64,000 nt of DNA, from positions 3,105,406-3,169,405 of the forward strand of contig OZ241910.1 of NCBI GenBank assembly GCA_965203755.1, written 5' to 3'. The translations under genes and the position numbers were made by a program. This DNA comes from UBA6055 sp965203755. GTDB lineage: Bacteria; Chloroflexota; Anaerolineae; Aggregatilineales; Phototrophicaceae. Shown here piece after piece: positions 60,796 to 64,000 of the stretch; position 1 is the first letter of the stretch, and every line of letters starts with the position of its first letter. A model generated the notes under the pieces. The model was not told the DNA's origin, ran no database searches, and saw nothing but the letters and a program-made list of their open reading frames with translations.

Positions 60796-61749
60796 TCAGG
60801 ATGGTTCATCAGAGACAGCCCAACGTGCGGGAATGTGGACAAGGCGCCGCTGGATAATTTGATGCTGATTCATATCGGCGGTTTGATAGATATACGCGGC
60901 ATCTGCCCGCGTGGTCATGCCGATATGTTCGCCATGTCGGTCAAGCGCGATCAGGTTCATGCCACCGATATAATCGCCGCCCAAGTCGCGCAGATCTTCC
61001 ATCGCCCTTTGCGCTGCTTCCCGAAGCGACATGCCCATCTTCAGATAAAAGACGAGACTGTGCGCGGTGCTGGCGCGAATCGCCATTTCGCCCATGCCGG
61101 TGCAGGCACAGGCGCCATAACGATTGTCGGCATAATTCCCGGCGCCAATAATGGGCGAATCACCAACGCGCCCTGGGTATTTCCAAGCCCAGCCGCTGGT
61201 GCTGACCCCGGCGCAGATATCGCCTTGACTGTCGATGGCGATAAAATTGACCGTACTGGCGACGCGCTCGGGGTCAGTCGCCAGCTTGACCCAATCCAGC
61301 AGCGGCGTCTGCTCGTCCAATGCCGCCGTTGCCGAACGGCTCTGGGTGAGCCGCTGCCGCCAAAGGGCCTTGACCTCATCCCGCAGCATGACGTCCCATT
61401 GTTCAGCCCCAATTTCGCGGGCAAACCGCTCGGCGCCGGTCCCGGCAAGCAGCACATGCGGCAGTTTTCTGTCCATAAGCTGGCGGGCAACCGAGATGGC
61501 ATAGGGAAAGCCTTTCATGGCGGCGACGGCGCCGGAATTGAGAGTCTTGCCATCCATAATGCTGGCATCGAGTTCGAGCTCGCCGATGATGTTGGGATAG
61601 CCGTTGTAGCCTACCGTATGCTCTTCCGGATTGGCTTCGACCTGGCGAATCCCGGCCTCGACCGCATCGAGTGCGCTGCCGCCATGTTTGAGGATTTGCA
61701 TGGCGGCTTCTATACCAACCGCTCCGTTGCTGCTGGCGATAATCATCAT
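60796..61749 (-). CDS. Ntn-hydrolase asparaginase/glycosylasparaginase-type protein
   Basis: About 317 residues from ATG 61749 (or 61746). Asparaginase-2 fold: 'GGSALDAVEAGIRQVEANPEEHTVGY' near the start, substrate loop 'STSGWAWKYPGRVGDSPIIGAGNYADN' (key residues S-T-x-G, P-G-R-V-G-D-S-P) and 'CTGMGEMAIR' (T-G-x-G). The precursor self-cleaves before a Thr; here the candidate nucleophile is T166 in 'ASTVNFIAI', where the residue after T-V is Asn instead of the usual Gly. The rest of the site is intact. The family removes Asn or the GlcNAc-Asn link of glycoproteins, or isoaspartyl residues. No signal peptide, so it probably acts in the cytoplasm. Confidence 0.85.
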   Translation of the reverse strand: MMIIASSNGAVGIEAAMQILKHGGSALDAVEAGIRQVEANPEEHTVGYNGYPNIIGELELDASIMDGKTLNSGAVAAMKGFPYAISVARQLMDRKLPHVLLAGTGAERFAREIGAEQWDVMLRDEVKALWRQRLTQSRSATAALDEQTPLLDWVKLATDPERVASTVNFIAIDSQGDICAGVSTSGWAWKYPGRVGDSPIIGAGNYADNRYGACACTGMGEMAIRASTAHSLVFYLKMGMSLREAAQRAMEDLRDLGGDYIGGMNLIALDRHGEHIGMTTRADAAYIYQTADMNQHQIIQRRLVHIPARWAVSDEPS

Positions 61750-61866
61750 ATCTATCAACTCACTTGTCCTTTGGCGCCGTATTATAGGATGAAACGGCTG
61801 GATTAGGAATGCCATTGCTTTAGTCTGCTACAATGGCATCAAGCGACTCCTGGACGGGAAATCAAT

Positions 61867-61935
61867 ATGACCAATCGAGATTTTAAGGGTAAAATATACT
61901 CAATGTCAATTTATGCAGGAGCAGAAAAGAAATGA
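61867..61935 (+). CDS. Possible 22-residue leader peptide overlapping the PhyH start
   Basis: A frame ATG 61867 to TGA 61935 encodes MTNRDFKGKIYSMSIYAGAEKK and its stop overlaps the PhyH start codon as ATGA. A GGGAAATCA stretch lies before its ATG. The AGGAG site of the PhyH gene lies inside it. It may be a coupled leader or a chance frame. Confidence 0.25.
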   Translation: MTNRDFKGKIYSMSIYAGAEKK

Positions 61936-62978
61936 CCGACGAAGTCAAAGAACTGCGCGTCTCTAACGACGCTATGAACAACCCGACCGAGTTGCGGCGG
62001 CGCATCGCTGATGAGGGCTATCTATTCTTTAAGCGGTTAATGAATCCCGATAAAGTGCGCGAACTGCGCTATGAAATGATGAGCGCCATCCAAAGGGTGG
62101 GCTGGCTGGTCGACGGCGCTGACCCCATGGACGGCATTGCCGATATGAACATGAGATACACCGAAGGCGACAATGAATACAGCGCCGGCTATGCCGAGGT
62201 GTACAAACTGGAAAATTTCCATCGTTCGGCTCATTGGGCCGAATTCACCGATATGGCAGCGCAAATTCTGGGCGCGCCGATTATGCCCTTTCCACAGAAA
62301 GTCGCCCGCATCTGGTTCCCCAAATATACGGAACACACCACCCCGACGCATCAGGATTTTGTCCACTTTCAGGGCAGCTTTGAGGCCTTGACCTGTTGGG
62401 CGCCGGTGGGGGATTGCCCGATTGAATTGGGCGGGCTGGCGGTTATCCCGCGTTCGCACAAGGTCGGGCGCGTGCTGGAGCATCATTTTTCGCTGGGCGC
62501 TGGCGGCCTGATTGTTGATGAAACCGCGCATGAGGATATCGACCCGGTTTGGCATTCGACCGATTATGAGATGGGCGATGCGCTCTTTTTCCCGGCGCTG
62601 ACGATTCACAAAGCCTTGCCCAATTACACCGAAGATCGCCTGCGCCTGTCGCTGGACAACCGCTATCAGGCTGTCGGCGACACCATTGCCGAACACATGC
62701 TGGAGCCGCACAGCCCCAGCCAACTGCAATGGGAGGATATTTATCCGCATTGGTCGGCGGATGATCTGAAATACTATTGGAAGCATTATGACAATCCGGT
62801 CGCCGCCAAAGATTTGAGCTATGGTGAAAAGCGGCTTGTCGAAACCTTGAAGCTGGCGCGGGCGGGAAATGAACATGCCATCTACAGCCTGCGGCGCATG
62901 GTCAAGAACGACCCCGACTCACCCCATGCCGAAGCCCGCGCTGTGTTGGCCGAGCTTGGACTTGAAGCCGAGTATTGA
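61932..62978 (+). CDS. Phytanoyl-CoA dioxygenase (PhyH) family protein
   Basis: 348 residues, an Fe(II)/2-oxoglutarate oxygenase of the PhyH family. Metal ligands: H140-x-D142 in 'TPTHQDFVHF' and H226 in 'LTIHKALPN'; 'RLRLSLDNRY' supplies the Arg that holds 2-oxoglutarate. The N-terminal part 'YLFFKRLMNPDKVRELR' is typical. Such enzymes hydroxylate small molecules, often secondary metabolites or lipids. AGGAG lies 10 bases before the ATG. A fatty acid desaturase follows after 16 bases, probably in the same operon, which hints at a lipid or alkyl substrate. Confidence 0.85.
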   Translation: MTDEVKELRVSNDAMNNPTELRRRIADEGYLFFKRLMNPDKVRELRYEMMSAIQRVGWLVDGADPMDGIADMNMRYTEGDNEYSAGYAEVYKLENFHRSAHWAEFTDMAAQILGAPIMPFPQKVARIWFPKYTEHTTPTHQDFVHFQGSFEALTCWAPVGDCPIELGGLAVIPRSHKVGRVLEHHFSLGAGGLIVDETAHEDIDPVWHSTDYEMGDALFFPALTIHKALPNYTEDRLRLSLDNRYQAVGDTIAEHMLEPHSPSQLQWEDIYPHWSADDLKYYWKHYDNPVAAKDLSYGEKRLVETLKLARAGNEHAIYSLRRMVKNDPDSPHAEARAVLAELGLEAEY

Positions 62979-62994
62979 AATAGGAGGCGCTGCA

Positions 62995-64000
62995 ATGAGT
63001 TATCAACCACTGGCTGAAGTCCGCAAGACGCTAAGAGTCGATTGGTATCGCTGTCCGATGAAGCCCGGCCGGCTGCGCGAACTTTCGCGGCGCAGCGATG
63101 CACAGGGATGGTTTCAGGCTGGCGGCCATCTGCTGCTGTTCATCATCACCGGCGCGCTGGTGTTTCTCTTTTGGTCGCAGGAAATCTGGCTGGCATTCCT
63201 CATCGCGCTCTTCGCGCATGGCACCATCAGCAGCTTCTTTATCGGCACGGCGCCGCATGAGCTTGGGCATGGCACGGTCTTTCGCACCAAGCGGCTCAAC
63301 AAGATTTTCATGTACCTGTTCAGTCTTATCGGCTGGTGGGATCCCTTTGACTATGCCAGCAGCCATACCTATCACCATCGCTACACTCTGCATCCCGAAG
63401 GCGACCGCGAAGTCTTGCTGCCGCTGGAGCCATCGCTGGCCTCAACCTTTATGCTTCAGCTTTTCACCATCAATTTGCTGACGCAGCGCGGACGAACCTT
63501 CGGCAAGGGCGGGCTGATTTCAACGGTTTATGTAACCGCGGTGAGGGCTGCCGGCCTGACAGGCGCCGAGTCCGCGCCGATTGACGAATGGATGAACGCA
63601 TTGCACACTGACCAGCCTGACCAGCGCCGCCGGTCGATTCTTTGGTCGCGCATTCTGCTGCTGTTTCATGGATCGATGCTTCTTATTGCGCTCATTACGG
63701 GCTTGTGGGCTCTGCTGCTGATCTTTACCGCGCCATCGTTCATCGCCAACTGGCTGTCCTACTTTGTCGGTTTGACGCAGCATTGCGGTCTGCGCGACAA
63801 CAGTCCTGACTTTCGCAAAAATACCCGTTCCGTCAAGCTCAATCCTTTGGCGTCCTTTCTCTATTGGCGCATGAACTGGCACATTGAGCATCACATGTAC
63901 GCTGGCGTTCCCTGTTACAACCTCAAGAAACTGCATCTGGAGATCGCTGACGACATGCCCGAGCCGCGCACCCTGCTGGAAGCCTGGCGGGAAATGCGCC
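62995..64000 (+). CDS. Membrane fatty acid desaturase (partial, runs off the right edge)
   Basis: The frame is open from ATG 62995 (AGGAGGCGCTGCA upstream, excellent ribosome-binding site) to base 64000, giving about 335 residues. All three histidine boxes are present: HELGH at 88-92, HTYHH at 124-128 and HIEHH at 296-300, which bind the di-iron centre. Membrane segments include 'GGHLLLFIITGALVFLF' and 'GSMLLIALITGLWALLLIF'. The family inserts a double bond or hydroxyl in fatty acids or related lipids; beta-carotene or alkane hydroxylases share the pattern. The spacing between boxes 2 and 3 is long, with a 'QHCGLRDN' stretch typical of some bacterial desaturase-like hydroxylases. The C-terminal end is outside the window. 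Confidence 0.87.
   Translation, partial: MSYQPLAEVRKTLRVDWYRCPMKPGRLRELSRRSDAQGWFQAGGHLLLFIITGALVFLFWSQEIWLAFLIALFAHGTISSFFIGTAPHELGHGTVFRTKRLNKIFMYLFSLIGWWDPFDYASSHTYHHRYTLHPEGDREVLLPLEPSLASTFMLQLFTINLLTQRGRTFGKGGLISTVYVTAVRAAGLTGAESAPIDEWMNALHTDQPDQRRRSILWSRILLLFHGSMLLIALITGLWALLLIFTAPSFIANWLSYFVGLTQHCGLRDNSPDFRKNTRSVKLNPLASFLYWRMNWHIEHHMYAGVPCYNLKKLHLEIADDMPEPRTLLEAWREMR

Overview
The window reads like a chromosomal segment of a heterotrophic, carbohydrate-scavenging bacterium, most likely a Chloroflexota member of the Anaerolineae type. This is an inference from gene style: many binding-protein-dependent sugar transporters, long TPTP-type linkers, an IMPase-type histidinol phosphatase, a molybdenum hydroxylase without an FAD domain, and mixed short operons. 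No rRNA, tRNA, CRISPR array or complete insertion sequence was seen.

Layout. 1-275 is the end of a gamma-glutamyltransferase. 510-3645 is one CUT1-type sugar ABC operon without its ATPase. 3914-10284 is a second one that continues into an ADP-ribosylglycohydrolase-family enzyme and a PfkB sugar kinase, followed by a decayed SDR gene (10301-10602). 10622-14501 (minus) is hisD-hisC-hisB-hisN, with galK behind it. 16015-25299 is a plus-strand cluster: FAD-less molybdenum hydroxylase, MatB-like acyl-CoA ligase, and a complete BMP-type (nucleoside/base) ABC transporter, suggesting nucleobase catabolism. 25348-29336 is an accessory stretch: an AT-rich PIN-like gene, a repetitive beta-helix surface protein, and a DUF1232-DUF4230 membrane protein. 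29506-31587 is a Wzm/Wzt glycan exporter. 31584-35452 (minus) is a dppABC-type peptide transporter.

35676-43254 is a DNA end-processing cluster: a degenerate UvrD-like protein, an intact UvrD helicase, a separate Fe-S PD-(D/E)XK nuclease, all overlapping, then recJ. It looks like an AddAB-type machine split over three genes. A truncated sugar isomerase and an EamA transporter follow. 45023-47077 is an AT-rich gene for a DUF262 + HNH + HEPN protein, a probable anti-phage effector. 47104-58204 holds a DinB-like protein, a CUT2-type sugar transporter with an oversized permease and a duplicated lipoprotein, a membrane TPR protein, and a non-phosphorylative sugar-acid pathway (MocA-type dehydrogenase, SDR, FAH-family hydrolase, enolase-superfamily dehydratase). 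58445-64000 has a double VOC protein, zwf, an Ntn-hydrolase asparaginase, a PhyH dioxygenase and a fatty acid desaturase that runs off the end.

Four of the five ABC operons share one design: binding protein, strong stem-loop, then permeases, which should give excess binding protein over membrane subunits. Several consensus-like sigma-70 promoters (TTGACA, 17-bp spacer) stand in front of transporter operons. The most interesting items are the split AddAB-like module, the three-domain DUF262-HNH-HEPN protein, the putative pyrimidine/purine catabolic cluster, and the ADP-ribosylglycohydrolase-kinase-transporter operon.
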